DNA from: Emmonsiellopsis sp. PD_33
Taxonomy: Eukaryota > Ascomycota > Eurotiomycetes > Onygenales > Ajellomycetaceae
Reading direction: 5' to 3'
NCBI GenBank assembly: GCA_032988165.1
Contig: JANTQF010000114.1
Coordinates: 39,610-103,609 of the forward strand
Length of the DNA: 64,000 bases
How positions within the stretch are numbered: position 1 is the stretch's first letter; each line of letters starts with the position of its first letter. The notes beneath the pieces were generated by a model, which saw only the letters and a program-made list of their open reading frames with translations, searched no databases and was not told the origin of the DNA. Of this stretch, positions 10,439 to 21,834 are shown in pieces. Both the position numbers and the translations under genes were made by a program.

Positions 10439-12093
10439 GGCATATACAGAATGAACCAGAACAGAATTGGCTGGGTAGAGAGGCTGGCAAAGGGATGGAG
10501 GCTTCTAAAGTGATCTTCTTGAAGCAGGCTCCCAACCAAGCCTCGCGGATGGAAGCTTCAATAGCTAGTTAAATCAGTCGCGAAAGTTCGCGAAACGCAA
10601 ACGCGAAAAGCAAACGAGCGAACAGGCTAGAAAAGAAACTTCTTCTTAACACATGGACGTTCCTTTGACTGAGAACTTTGAATCATAACACTACTAGTGA
10701 AGAAGAAAAAGGAATTGCCTGCTCTCGTCTCCCCTCTTCTCTTCTCTTTGCTAAATATCTGGCTGGCTCGACGATTCAAGTGCATGCCCATTGCCCAGAC
10801 GACACGCAGACAATCATGACGCTTCTTTCATTTTCCCAAATTTAAATCGATCGACAAGCTAGTTAAGTTAGCTGGCTGGCAACCTTGCCCAGAATAGGGC
10901 TTGGTATATCACGTGGTCGAGCTTCACAGGTAGGCAGTGGGGGGCTTGGGGTCATCTCTCATTTACCAAACGAACAATTCTACAGAATGCAGGGGGGTAG
11001 AAACAAGGATTTTAACTACCTAATGAATGGATGGGGGCTGGCTCTTTTCCTTGTCAGGGTCCCCTAGCTACCCAACTACCTGGCTGTATCCATCAACTGA
11101 TGTTCTTTCAGATACTAGTAGACTGCGTAAACTAGTAGTTCAGGGCTAGTGTAAAACTTGGGGATGTGAGGTTCAAGATATGAAAGATGGGAAGGATAGG
11201 AGAGTGCAGGCACACACACGGATATGCAGTGGACGTCCAAGTCAAGAATGCATTTTATACTGGTACAGTGCCCTGACTACCTACCTACCTACACTACATA
11301 TCCAACCCATCAAGCTGCTGTGGGTAAAAAGAGCCAAGGGGGGGGAGGGAAATCAACCAGATTGATTGCGCTAAATTGCATTGACTTGCTGCATATCTGT
11401 GCCAATGTGGCGAAGCCCATCCATCTGAGCCTATGAAATCCAATACGCCATGTACCCAACCAGAAGCGTATCCTATACAACAAAAATTCACTCTGACGAC
11501 GAACCAAGACGGAAAAAAAGACGGAATTACAGAGGTTAAGAAAAATAGGTGTGGGGATGGAGGGAGATATAATTCCAGATCAGTCCCAAGGAGAGAAGGC
11601 GGTGTTTTATTAGCATCACGGGGATTGGAGGTCCAGCGGGTAAAGAGAGACCGAGGGGAGCGGGCGATGAGACAAGTATGGATGCCAACTATGAGCGGAT
11701 ACCCGGATAGTAGTTGTGCAGCGGACGAAATGTACAGTGGAGCTGAATATATCCACGAAAAGATGGGATCGGGAAAGACGCCTTAACGCTCGATTGGACA
11801 GGGTTTTATCGGGGTTCATTTGGAGGACCCACGTGAAGAAGTATGGACTATGGCTGCCGCGGAGTTAGGAATGATGGTGCGTCGTCAATTGTTGCTATGA
11901 GTGAGCATTAATATATGCACCACGAGTTGTAGGATAAGCCGCCGTGATCTGTCGCAAAGAATAGGAAAAATCGGTTGATATATGAGATGACACTGAGCAA
12001 AGCCAATTATCTTGGGTATCGCAAGCCAATATGAAACGCCAGAAAATGGTTACAGACAAAAAAAGATGGATTTGAATAGCAAAAATAGGGGTA
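10439..12093. other. intergenic between the P-loop ATPase and palI
   Basis: 1.65 kb with no supportable gene. It contains a short CTAC tandem run near 11279-11292, a G run near 11339-11347 and pyrimidine-rich tracts near 10725-10745. Small open frames do not resemble known proteins and do not splice into longer ones. It carries the promoter of the P-loop ATPase gene and the 3' region of palI. Confidence 0.6.
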
Positions 12094-14371
12094 TCATGGT
12101 GCTCCAGGGTATCTGCCACCGCCATCATTTCCAGTATTGTTCAGACCAGGCAGCACTGGCATAGGTGGCATGGGCGGCATAGCGGGTGGAATTCTTGCAC
12201 GGCCAGGACCACCGCGGCCCCGGCCGCTTGGAAGTTCAAAATCCGGATTGCTACCAAGAAGAACATCTTGCCGCTCTTGTTTGGCACGTCTAATCTCGGC
12301 CTCTGGAGGGCGCCACTTTGGGTTTACACCGCGTTGGGATACGGAGGTGAAGTGGCTGTTTTCGCTGGTAGCGGGTGAGCGAGCGCCTTCTGGCAGATCA
12401 TCGAAAGAAGTTCTCGGATGAAGCTCACCAGGAGGCCCCGGGGTCAATGCTGAAGGCATATCCCCAGTCCCCACAAAGCGGGGATCAATGTCTTCAAAAT
12501 AACTGTCCTGTGTGTTAGCTTTGTCAAGCGGTGACCGCGTTTCGTTTCGCGAGCCAATGCCCGGTCCTCTTAGATTGGGACTGGGCGATTGACGTTCAAT
12601 TACAGGCAGAGTGGGTTCCTGTAAAGGGCCCTCCCATTCTGCGCGCGCAGGCACGAATCTATGGTAGGTTAGCTTCTAAAACATGCAAAGAGTTGAACGT
12701 GTTAAACATACACTTGCTCGCTATAAACGCTTGACGGGCTTTGAAGGTCGCGGGAGTCAGCTTGCCGATTCTGTTGCAGGCCAACCATTCCTTGGACTTC
12801 AGAATCGTCTTCTGAAAAGCTGCGCTCTCGCCCTGGAAGAGGCGCCGGAGCACCGCCCGCTGCAAGCTGCATCTCAATATCCCGACTAGCATCAGTTCCA
12901 ATTGGTGGTACCGGAGATGGGTCATTCATTGCATTGCCGTTCCTTGGAGATGGTCCTCGGGGGCCATCATAACCATAATCATCGCGCGGACTTGGGTTAC
13001 CATATGTAGCAGGGTTCGGAATCCTAGTACCGTATGGCCCATAGCCATCTACGTTTCCTTGCGGTGGATAGCCCGGAGGTGGTCCTCGACCCCGACCATT
13101 CATTCCGGGCCGCATTGGACCTCCCCTAGCCCCCATTCCATAACCTTGAGGTGGAGGTCCTCGTGGACCGCCATATGGCCCTCCTCTGCCTCGCATTGGA
13201 GGACCGCCTCTTCCCCGGGGCGGCCCATATCCAGGCCCACGACCACGTCGAGAACCCATGCTACTATCCGAATACTGATTTCGCAGTCTGGGGTCTGATC
13301 GGGGTCCTCGCATGCCATTTGGCCCAAAGGCGGCGCCAGGTGGAAGTGGGTTCCCATATTCATCGACAGGAGAATTACGGGGTCTGCCTTCAGGTCCAGC
13401 GGGTCCACTTCTGCCAAATTGGTCGCGTCTGTCGTCCATGGGGTGGAAGTTGCTTGCACCATCCGGGCTTACACTTGGTGGTGTCCTAGAGTTCAGTGGA
13501 CGTCTATCGTCATCTGGTGTTCGCGAATTGGCTTCAAATGTAGCAAATGCTGGTAGCGAATCTGCTGTGGGGGTGGTGTTTAGAGCGATCCCTTTTTGGT
13601 CAGCGGTCACGGTAGATGGAGCATCCAATTTAATGGCATTCTGGCGACTGTAGAAATTTTCGCCGCTCATTTCTGCATTCTCCGCGATCCGTCGTTTTCT
13701 AGCTTTCCGGCTTACGAGGGTTCGGCGCATTGCACAAGTGAGCACACCACTTGCCGTGATGAGAATAGTGGCCGCGAGGACAATCCATCCACCCCATAGT
13801 AAATGCGGGACGAACAGCAGGATATCAACAAGGAACGCAAGAAGTGACACAAGAAGGGTTGGTAGGAGAAGGATCAAGAGTCCAAGCAGATATCGAGGCG
13901 AGTGAGAAGGGGAGTGGAAATGCGCCGCAAAAGCCAACCCAAAGCAGACAAGGGTGAGAAAGGCCGCCACAGGGTGGACGATCAAGAGGGCGGATAAGGA
14001 GTGGCGGATGCTACCGGGGAGGTCGAAGTCTTCACCTTCAGAGGGGGTTATGCCGTCTTCATAAAAAAGCTATCGTATTAGCAAATGTAGCAATCTAACA
14101 GGCGCTGTTTGATTTCAATTCTGGTGGGGCGTCTCTTCCCCCCAGAAGCAAACATCAGGCAAGCAGTTCCCCAAGACATACCTGGGGAGTACCCTACTTC
14201 AATCCCAGTGCAGTCGTTGCCTTTACAATAACCAAAGATGCCGAAATTTATATCGTCAACGCGGGCGATAGGTATGGATTTGATCACGGGGGCCGAAAGC
14301 ACAGAAAGGAGAAGGAGAGTAAAGGCCGCGAGGAGCAGGACCGAAAGCGGTGTCGCAGGCCGTAATAACAT
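12094..14371 (-). CDS. palI: PalI/Rim9-family ambient-pH response membrane protein
   Basis: Three exons: 14182-14371, 12712-14056 and 12094-12658; frames join to give 699 residues. The N-terminus MLLRPATPLSVLLLAAF and the motif FGIFGYCKGNDCTGIEVGY are hallmarks of PalI/Rim9. Four membrane helices lie at about 8-28, 87-108, 118-146 and 151-173, matching the SUR7/PalI fold. A long cytosolic tail follows, rich in Pro, Gly and Arg with RGRG/PRGRGGPP repeats, ending near PVLPGLNNTGNDGGGRYPGAP. In this family PalI helps place the PalH receptor at the plasma membrane, which leads to PacC cleavage at alkaline pH. The first intron uses an AAG acceptor, the weakest join in the model. The short Rim9 form of yeasts lacks this tail, which is usual in filamentous fungi. 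Confidence 0.92.
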
Positions 14372-16538
14372 CGTGTCGCCAGTGTGAGGCCGCCTTCCCC
14401 TACAGACAGGTGAGGACAGAAGACAGGAAATCGACCCTGGTTGATATCAATTGCGCAACACCAGGGCAACGCGAGGGATGGGCGCAACCGAAGAACCACC
14501 AGGGAGGGATAAACGGATCATGGGGAATCGCCCGACGAGAGAGATACGGGGGTCGTGGACATAAGATCTAGCCGAAAGCGGAGGCGTGGGAGCGGGAGGA
14601 CGTCTGGGCAGAGGGCACCATTGGCATAGAGAGCGGCAGTGGATTGCAACGGGATCGCAGGGCGAAGAACAGACAGACAGGACGAGTAAATGATGGCGGG
14701 ACGGAAAGCCCTCCCTAACGACAAAACAACAGCCGATTCGAACCAGCGACAGCGAGAGAAAGCAAGGACTCCAAGGAGCGAGGGAGGAGGACAAAGAAGT
14801 GAAGTGAGGTTGGAGATGCGATGGACACGACGTCGGAGAGAACAAAGGGTCGACGCGGCTCAGCGAGGGTGACGGTGACGGGTCATGACAGGACGGGTAC
14901 CGACACTAGCGGCTGAGCCACGGCGGCGGCTGGGGTAAATTGGGTGTACGGTACAGGTATTTTCAGCAGGCTCGCTGCAGGCTGAGACACGGCGGGGGAA
15001 TCTGATTGGCAGATAGCGGGCAGTTTCCAGGGTTCCGCTCCGCTTTTGCCGCTAACCCCTCCCGGTTCCCTGGCGCCGTAAATTACATAAATTACATAGA
15101 TTACATAGGTTACACCTCCTTCTCCAGACCATCGGCAACACAAACCAGATATCAGACATCAGACATCAGACATTAATAAATGCAGACGACAGCACTCTGC
15201 TGCCCCCAATGCCGCGTATATGCCCACCCAGGGCTCAACTACCCTATCCCCAGCAGTGGGTGAATCCCACACCCTGCTGCAACGATGCCAGTCCGGCACT
15301 CCTCCATTCATCCCCCATCCCTGCCGCCCCATTGGATCTCTCCCTTGCGGGCGAAACATCGCAGTCCATGGCGATAATGGTGTCCTGACCATGCTAAACC
15401 TAGCCTGGCGCTTCCCGCGAGTTTCGTTCTGCGCCTTTTGGAAGTGTTCTGGATGCTGCTGCTGTGCAACAATTGCCTTGCCGTAACAAAACGGATGGAA
15501 TTCATGTCTGCTGCTGTATCTCATTGAGCATGCACAACAACATTGTGATTGGCATGCGTGGGCAGGGGCCGCATCATCGAGGCTCCATCTGCCTCCCTTG
15601 AATATTTACCCCACTGGTGTTCTCTTCTCCTGTCTCGAAACAGGCCTGAGCCGTCCCGGAAACCAATCATCCCGCGCGTTGAGATTAACCCTTGCCCAGC
15701 CATCGCCAAGCGGGAGACAAGCATCCTTCTGCTGGTGGAATGTTTCCAGGCTTTCTAAATTCTGGCCAGTATCGCCGATTATCTTTGTTGAAGCAAGTTT
15801 CATTTACTCCGTACTTGGGCTCGAAAAGACGGTCTATGCTACTACATAAACCACCAAGTTAACAATGCCAATTACCAGGAGGGAGAAAACAATTGGCAAT
15901 GCCCTTCGCCTTCACTTACACACCAAAATTGCTTCTCCTGTCTCCCAATCCACGCCAATTTCTACCCTTAGCAAGGAATAGCGAGTCTCGAGTTATCCCA
16001 GGACCATCAAATTCCATCGAGTGGTCTAGAACTCTAGATTCTACGCTGGCACGTCCCAGTTGCTTTAAGTTAGCATACTCCGGAAGGGTCTTGCGCCATG
16101 TCCTGCGGTGGGATTCCAATCTTATTTGAGCTTATTGCGGATAATTTAGGCATTGAGAATGCAGTTCAGTTTTGCATGCATTTAACTGAACAAAGGAAAC
16201 TCACCAGTTCAAACGGATGCAGTACCTACCTGTATTCCACGGATTGGATTGTTTTTTATTCACCAAACAATCCCTGCCGCAGTTGTAAGGGGATTATTAT
16301 TGTGGCAAATTCACCGGTCAAGGGGCCAATTCGAAGGATATGTATATATTTCACTGATCTTCCGTTCTTTCTTAGAATTCACGCTCTCAATCTAACCTTC
16401 TATCCATAGACAGGTCCAGGGCTATGACGCCACGGCGGTATATTCTCCGCATCCCATCAAGAAGTTGGTTACTTTGCTAGGATAACATTGGTTGTTCACC
16501 ACCACTTAAAAATAATAAAATTAATAGCTACCAGACTA
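14372..16538. other. intergenic, palI promoter side and gene-free spacer
   Basis: 2.2 kb with no convincing gene. The leftmost 500 bp is the palI upstream region. An imperfect tandem AAATTACATA-type repeat of about four copies lies at about 15077-15115, and an ATCAGAC triplet repeat at about 15149-15172. Remaining open frames overlap on both strands and lack family features. Confidence 0.55.
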
Positions 16539-17747
16539 CTAATAAACCCCCTCGCCATAACCTAGACGCTCAATCAGCTCAAGCTCCATCCTCTCACTGG
16601 CATATGGCCCCTCCAGTATTTCCCCCATCATATCCCCTTCCGGGAAATCCGTTTCCCAGAACGGTTCAGACGCAGGCCCTCTCATGTTAGCGAGGACCGC
16701 CATGTGAAAGTGCCAGCGTAGTAGATCGTCGCTGACCCGATTTGGCTCATTGGGGTCGCGGCAGGGAAGTTCTAGGGCCCGACCATCGACTCCATCAACG
16801 TCACGATTAAACACTGTGATACGGTACCCATCCTATGAGAAATGGTTAGCAAACTGATACACGGTCACAAGGGAAATGATGGAAAAAAAAATCATTTACA
16901 TCAGGGTTTATGGAGACTCGGAATGCATTAAAAAGGATGTGGAGGCCAGCAGAGATTAGTAGGCCATTCTGTGGTGAGTGTATCTTGGAGGAGCCAATCC
17001 GGGAGGCGGGGGAATTATCCGTTATGAATCGTTGAAAGTTTAATGTCCTCCATTCACCCTCTCTTGTGAAGGGAAAGATGTGAGCCACTTAAAACACTTC
17101 ATACATGCCGATAACAGCCTCAGGATTTGGCCTCCCACTCAGCATGCAGTACCCATCCCGCCTTCGGACTGCATCCCGAAAATATCTTCTCTATTAATAC
17201 GAAGTAAGCGTCAGTGTGGTTTTTTAGAACTTAATGCTGCATCAATAGTTTTCCACGTGTGATGGCATGCATACGCAAGGCGTCATAGCGGAGCTCCCTT
17301 GTCGCGACAAAATACGCCTAGGAAAAGTGTCGGTCGAGGGAGAGATGGCGAGGGGAAGTCCATCTAGCTTCATGTTAGCAGGGCAGATTGTCAAAAAGTC
17401 GCTGTATAACATACTAGGGCCTAGAATTGTGTAGTTTCCTGGTGCAATATTTGTTGCATCATTCCCAAGCTGGTGGCCGGTTGACCCATCAGGATTGAGG
17501 GTAAAGATATGCCAAGTCATATTTGATAATTGAAGGAAGAGAGGGCACATGTTGTACAGGTGTTGATGCGTTAAGGATCCATTTTGGAATATGCCTATTA
17601 ACGATTAGTTTATCAACCTTGGAAAATATCAGCAAACCAAAATGGACTGAGGGACAAACCGCCTAGAATCGTCCCATCGTGTTTGTAAATATGAACATTT
17701 CTCCTGACTGAGCTCAGGAATGTCGGCTGTTCAAGAGTGCAAGACAT
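16539..17747 (-). pseudogene. HNH-nuclease domain protein gene broken by one in-frame stop
   Basis: A five-exon fungal HNH protein can be followed on the minus strand. It starts at 17747 with MSCTLEQPTFLSSVRRNVHI, then LGGIFQNGSLTHQHLYNMCP, then PGNYTILGP. The nuclease core reads YFRDAVRRRDGYCMLSG, then VAHIFPFT, then NGLLISAGLHILFNAFRVSINPDDGYRI. Family members carry a C-x-x-(S/T)G motif, an (E/D)AAHI(F/L)P motif, and NG-L-x-H-x-F near the end; all are present. The exception is a TAA at 17089-17091 directly before VAHIFP, where the family has Glu or Asp. All introns keep plausible GT-AG sites (for example 16900-16834 with donor GTAAAT and acceptor CATAG). Such proteins are of unknown role, though the fold is a DNA nuclease. 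I read this as a recent pseudogene; a sequencing error is the alternative. Confidence 0.7.
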
Positions 17748-17986
17748 GCTTGCTGTAAAGAGAAGAGGTAAATTAATAGGAACTTGAAGGTACTACTAGT
17801 AACTTTTTCCCCATGTTGCTAAACCTTGGAAGTGTTGTTAGTTAGTGTGGGGAGGTTGAAGCCTCCCTGGGCGTTGTAGCAGCGTTAAAACAAAAAAAGA
17901 ATAACTGCTGGGTCTCATAACCTGTAGAAAGGTTGAAGATCTATATTGAGCTAGTATTGGAGGAGAGATGGATCCCAGCCAGAATG

Positions 17987-18058
17987 GATCACGTGACTGG
18001 GCTAATCCAGATCGGGAATGGAGGCCGATCGCCGGCCAAACAGCCAGATCACGTGACT
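17987..18058. promoter_or_regulatory. paired GATCACGTGACT boxes 60 bp apart
   Basis: The 12-bp sequence GATCACGTGACT occurs at 17987-17998 and again at 18047-18058, both preceded by a CAGCCAG. The core TCACGTGA is the palindromic E-box bound by bHLH regulators of the Cbf1 type. The pair is 240 bp upstream of the HNH pseudogene start (minus strand), so it may have belonged to its promoter or to an unrecognised divergent transcript. Confidence 0.5.
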
Positions 18059-21000
18059 CCAGGGGCCGACCTCGGGAGGCCGTGACTCCAGCCTTTTCAT
18101 TCGATGCTACGACCCCTCACTTCTCTATTATTATCCAAAGCAGCCTCATCAAAAAGAACATGGCTACTCCGGAATGTCCCATATATCCTCCGAATCATCA
18201 CTCACGGCGCCCCGCAGGTAGCACAGCAAATTACAACGCGCTTCTCCCGCCAACCCTCCCCCGTAACACAACCCCCTCAGCCCCTCGTTCGCCTCCTCCC
18301 TCGCTTCCGCCCACAACACAGCGACGCAATGTTATACAATAATACCAACAAGAAGCACACCATACCCTCCGTCCCTCTCCGTTCGATTGGCGATTTTCTT
18401 AACCAAGTTGCCTTCCCACACACAAGCTCGTAAAAATTGCCTCCTTGAAGCAAAGCGCCGCGCAAGAATTGCTCAGCGGTAACTTAACTAACTAGTAACT
18501 AACCAATACAGGAGGACATGCATGTCAAATGATGATACATCTCCTGAAACTGTGGGCCTCTCTCTGGGCTAGTTAGTTAATCCCGATATGCGGTTTTCGA
18601 GATGCCTTGGGTGAATTGAGGAAGCGATTGTAGGATGGATGGAGGGATAGAACGGTTTGGGAAGTCTTGGTACGGAGAACCGGTTTCATTGTGCTTGTGG
18701 GATAGGTACATGGGTGATGCCAGTTCGAAACGTGTTTCATTGGACGGGTGTTGGTTGAGTGTAACTAAACACTGCCATTGAGGAATGTTGATGGCTGTTG
18801 TCAATGCCTGGATTAAAAATAAACAATACCTCCCTCTGAAATCCATCGCATCATGATGACAGGGAAGGAGAAATAACATGCTGGGTTCTTGTAACCTCCT
18901 TCTCGTCGGTCCCACTGTGCGGTTGGGTTCGTGTTTCATACATATAGTTGCCATGGAGGTAGGGGTTTTTATTTGAATACAGTCATCCTTGGGATCTGAC
19001 CTGGCTCACAGGGACATAATGCGCTATGGAAGTTTTATCTTTTACTACGTTTTTTTGGTTGGTCGTCTTCGTTTTGCGTATTCAACCTTGCTTTCATGGG
19101 GGTTTTCAGGGAGAGGTTGGTTGAGGTTTTTTTAGGTTGCAAGGTATCCTGGTGGAGGGATCAGGCTTAAAGGCGACACACAGGGCATTGTCTAAGCTCT
19201 GTAACAATTGATTGATTGTGATGTAGGATTATTTTGTCATCGCCTATGGACTACATGTAGTTGAGTGGGAAATGGTGCATGGGTGGGATTTCCCGCCCGA
19301 CCTTGAGACCCCTTAAAGTCACGTGGATCATTAAGCCCTCCAGGGCTATTTTATTTCCTATCTGTCGCTGAGAAGCATGGCGTTGGATATGTAATTAGTT
19401 CAATTTGTGAATAGTTTGGCAATACTAGTAGAGAATGGAGGATTAAACCTTGTTATGCCTGGCTCAAATCACCCCTGAAAGTTGTGGTGCACGAAGGAAA
19501 GAATCTCAAGGGGGTTGGGGTGTTATTCAGCAGTGGAAGAATACACAATAGGGGTGACAACTATGTGAGCTGTTTGCATTGAGCTTGTTGTGTGATGCGC
19601 CTCTAAATACTTCTCCGAGGTGTCTGCATCTACTCGGGAACAAACAAAGCAGCCCTTCTCTAACCTCCAAGTAAACATGTTCTTATCCTGACTCCTTTGG
19701 ATACAACTCATCAATCCAGCGAAACCAGCCCTATCATTTCCCCTAAGGACGAGAAATTGTGACATAAGTTCCTTAGAGAGCATCAATAAATTCAACTTAA
19801 AGCCGTCCGGCCCTGCAAGCTCAGATTATGAATGAATACGTGGAAAATTCGCACTCAGTGGGAAGATTTTACTCTGGGCAGGGGCTGCCCCTGATAAGAA
19901 GAAAAAATGATATGTGAACAATAGAAAATGACCCTTGGAATTGTCAACAGTATCACTTTCCCTCAACTTATTGCTATTCAGCAGCTGTTCATCCTAATTG
20001 CAGTGTTTTTAGTCAGTTTATTCCACCAAGAGCACCCAATGTACTTGTGAGATGGAGGAGAAAGGTATTTAATAGCTGATCTTTAGTTTAAATGGCTGGG
20101 ATATAATATCTCCCGGGCACAGGCTATTAGGATGGGTGGAAACAACATATCCAAGTCGCCCGGCTTCATAGAAATCTTTGTGTGGCATCTAAAATGCACA
20201 TATTTTGAAGAGGGTGTGATGCTGTGCGGTGTTGGGCGTGGAGGCCACATTATGGTAGGTTTGGTGTCTAATTTTAAGAGAAGTAATAAAGACTAGAGTC
20301 ATTAAGGGTACAAGTGAACCATGTTCAGCTTCAGATCATTCAGGGAAATCATGAGCAAGTTTCACTGCCAGGTAAGACTGGTCAAAAAGGCAGATTGGGT
20401 ATAATGCTAAGCAAAAGGGGCATAAGATGCTACTTTGGAAGTGCGTCACTGGCAGCTCAGGGTATTCTTTGACTCTGGATCGCTTGCGTTTAACTCCAGG
20501 AGAACGTAGACTACCATGGCAATATAGAGCTGGCATCGTCATCCGAGGAATGGTTTGGACTTATGGAAATAATGTATGGTAAAATGTGCACTGTAGGGGT
20601 TCCATGAGAGCTACTTATAGAAATTTGTGGATTGGTATTGGACTTGAAGATCATACCAAATACTCTTGGTAAGGAGTATGTTTCCAGTGACGCTGGGCCT
20701 TAGATCCAAGGGTTCCCCTTGTGGTAGGACTTCAATGTATCGCGTGGATATATTAGTAGGGCTGCCACGAATAGCTCTTATGAACTAGGGGCGAAGGATA
20801 GAGACGGTGAATGCACCATTCAATGGGAAGAAAGGCGACAGTAATAGATATTTAAACTGAATAAATGAAGATAAGAACACTGTTGGGGCTCAATGTTAAC
20901 AGCATAGCATCACTTCCACAACATGAATTGATAGAGAATTTGGCTTGTCTTCGCTTCCACCAAGGTCAAATCTTAGAGTAGAAGGGGATAAGTTAACGCA

Positions 21001-21802
21001 CCCATAAGAAATGAGATGTTAGAGGGTACAAATGACCTTTTCTATGCATCTCATCACAGCAATGGCTTAGGAAGAGCAAGGATAGTGCTGTGGTAGTAAG
21101 CCAGTGTAAATTTAATTCAGTAACCTGGAATTGACTGGCTTCGAAAGGTTATATGGGCCATGGTGAGGCCTGTCAATTGCCAACCAAGGTAGATGGCTGA
21201 TTTTCTGGGCCTGGTTGGCCAAAGGACGGCCGTGCGCTCTTGCGGCCACATCTGTCAAACCATAATGCAGATGTCCTACATGTATGCTTCGCGCATCGGT
21301 GGCCATGGGAACCCCACCATAAAAAGCCGGAGAGTTGTCCTGGCCTGGATTTTCCTTCATCTGTAATGGGCTGCAGGCATTACTCCTGTCCCTTTAGTTG
21401 TTATCTACCAGTCCCCCGGGTCGGGGGGGGGGGACGGCGAAGCTGGAAGACATCTTGAGATTTTGGATGCAGAAGCTTCTCAAGTAGAGTAAATGAACCA
21501 ATATGAGCAGTACCCTTAATACCTCATCATAGGATGTAGGTCTATACCCACAAACGTTGATAGTGTAGAAGAACGAGGCTGGTAGTTACTGCAGTATGTG
21601 TGAGTGAGAGAAGCAGAATAGTTTGATGGGAAGATGGTATGGATGTTGAACATCATTGCTGGGTAACGACTTCTCCTGATCAAAATATCCAGCCACTATT
21701 TTGCAGAGTAGCCCTGATCGAGTGTCGAATCATTCAACCAGCTAAATTTATTGCTCGATAAGACAATATTTCGTCGTCCCTTCAAGACATGTCATGTAAT
21801 CC

Positions 21803-21834
21803 CCGCCCACAGATGTACCGCCATCTGCGGGCGG
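21803..21834. repeat. 13-bp hairpin in the gene-poor region
   Basis: CCGCCCACAGATG at 21803-21815 faces its reverse complement at 21822-21834 with one mismatch and a 6-nt loop. On the minus strand the mismatch becomes a G-U pair, so an RNA copy would be fully paired. No gene lies within 2 kb. Confidence 0.7.

Noticed and set aside
14735..14760. GTTCGAAT-like word on the minus strand resembling a tRNA T-arm
   Set aside because: The flanking 5-bp stem does not pair (CGCTG against TCGGC), and no D-arm or acceptor stem is found around it.
18104..18433. Possible small mitochondrial protein
   Set aside because: The start looks like a presequence, but no family is recognised and the Pro-rich remainder is unlike a folded domain. 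Kept only as a note in the gene-poor region.
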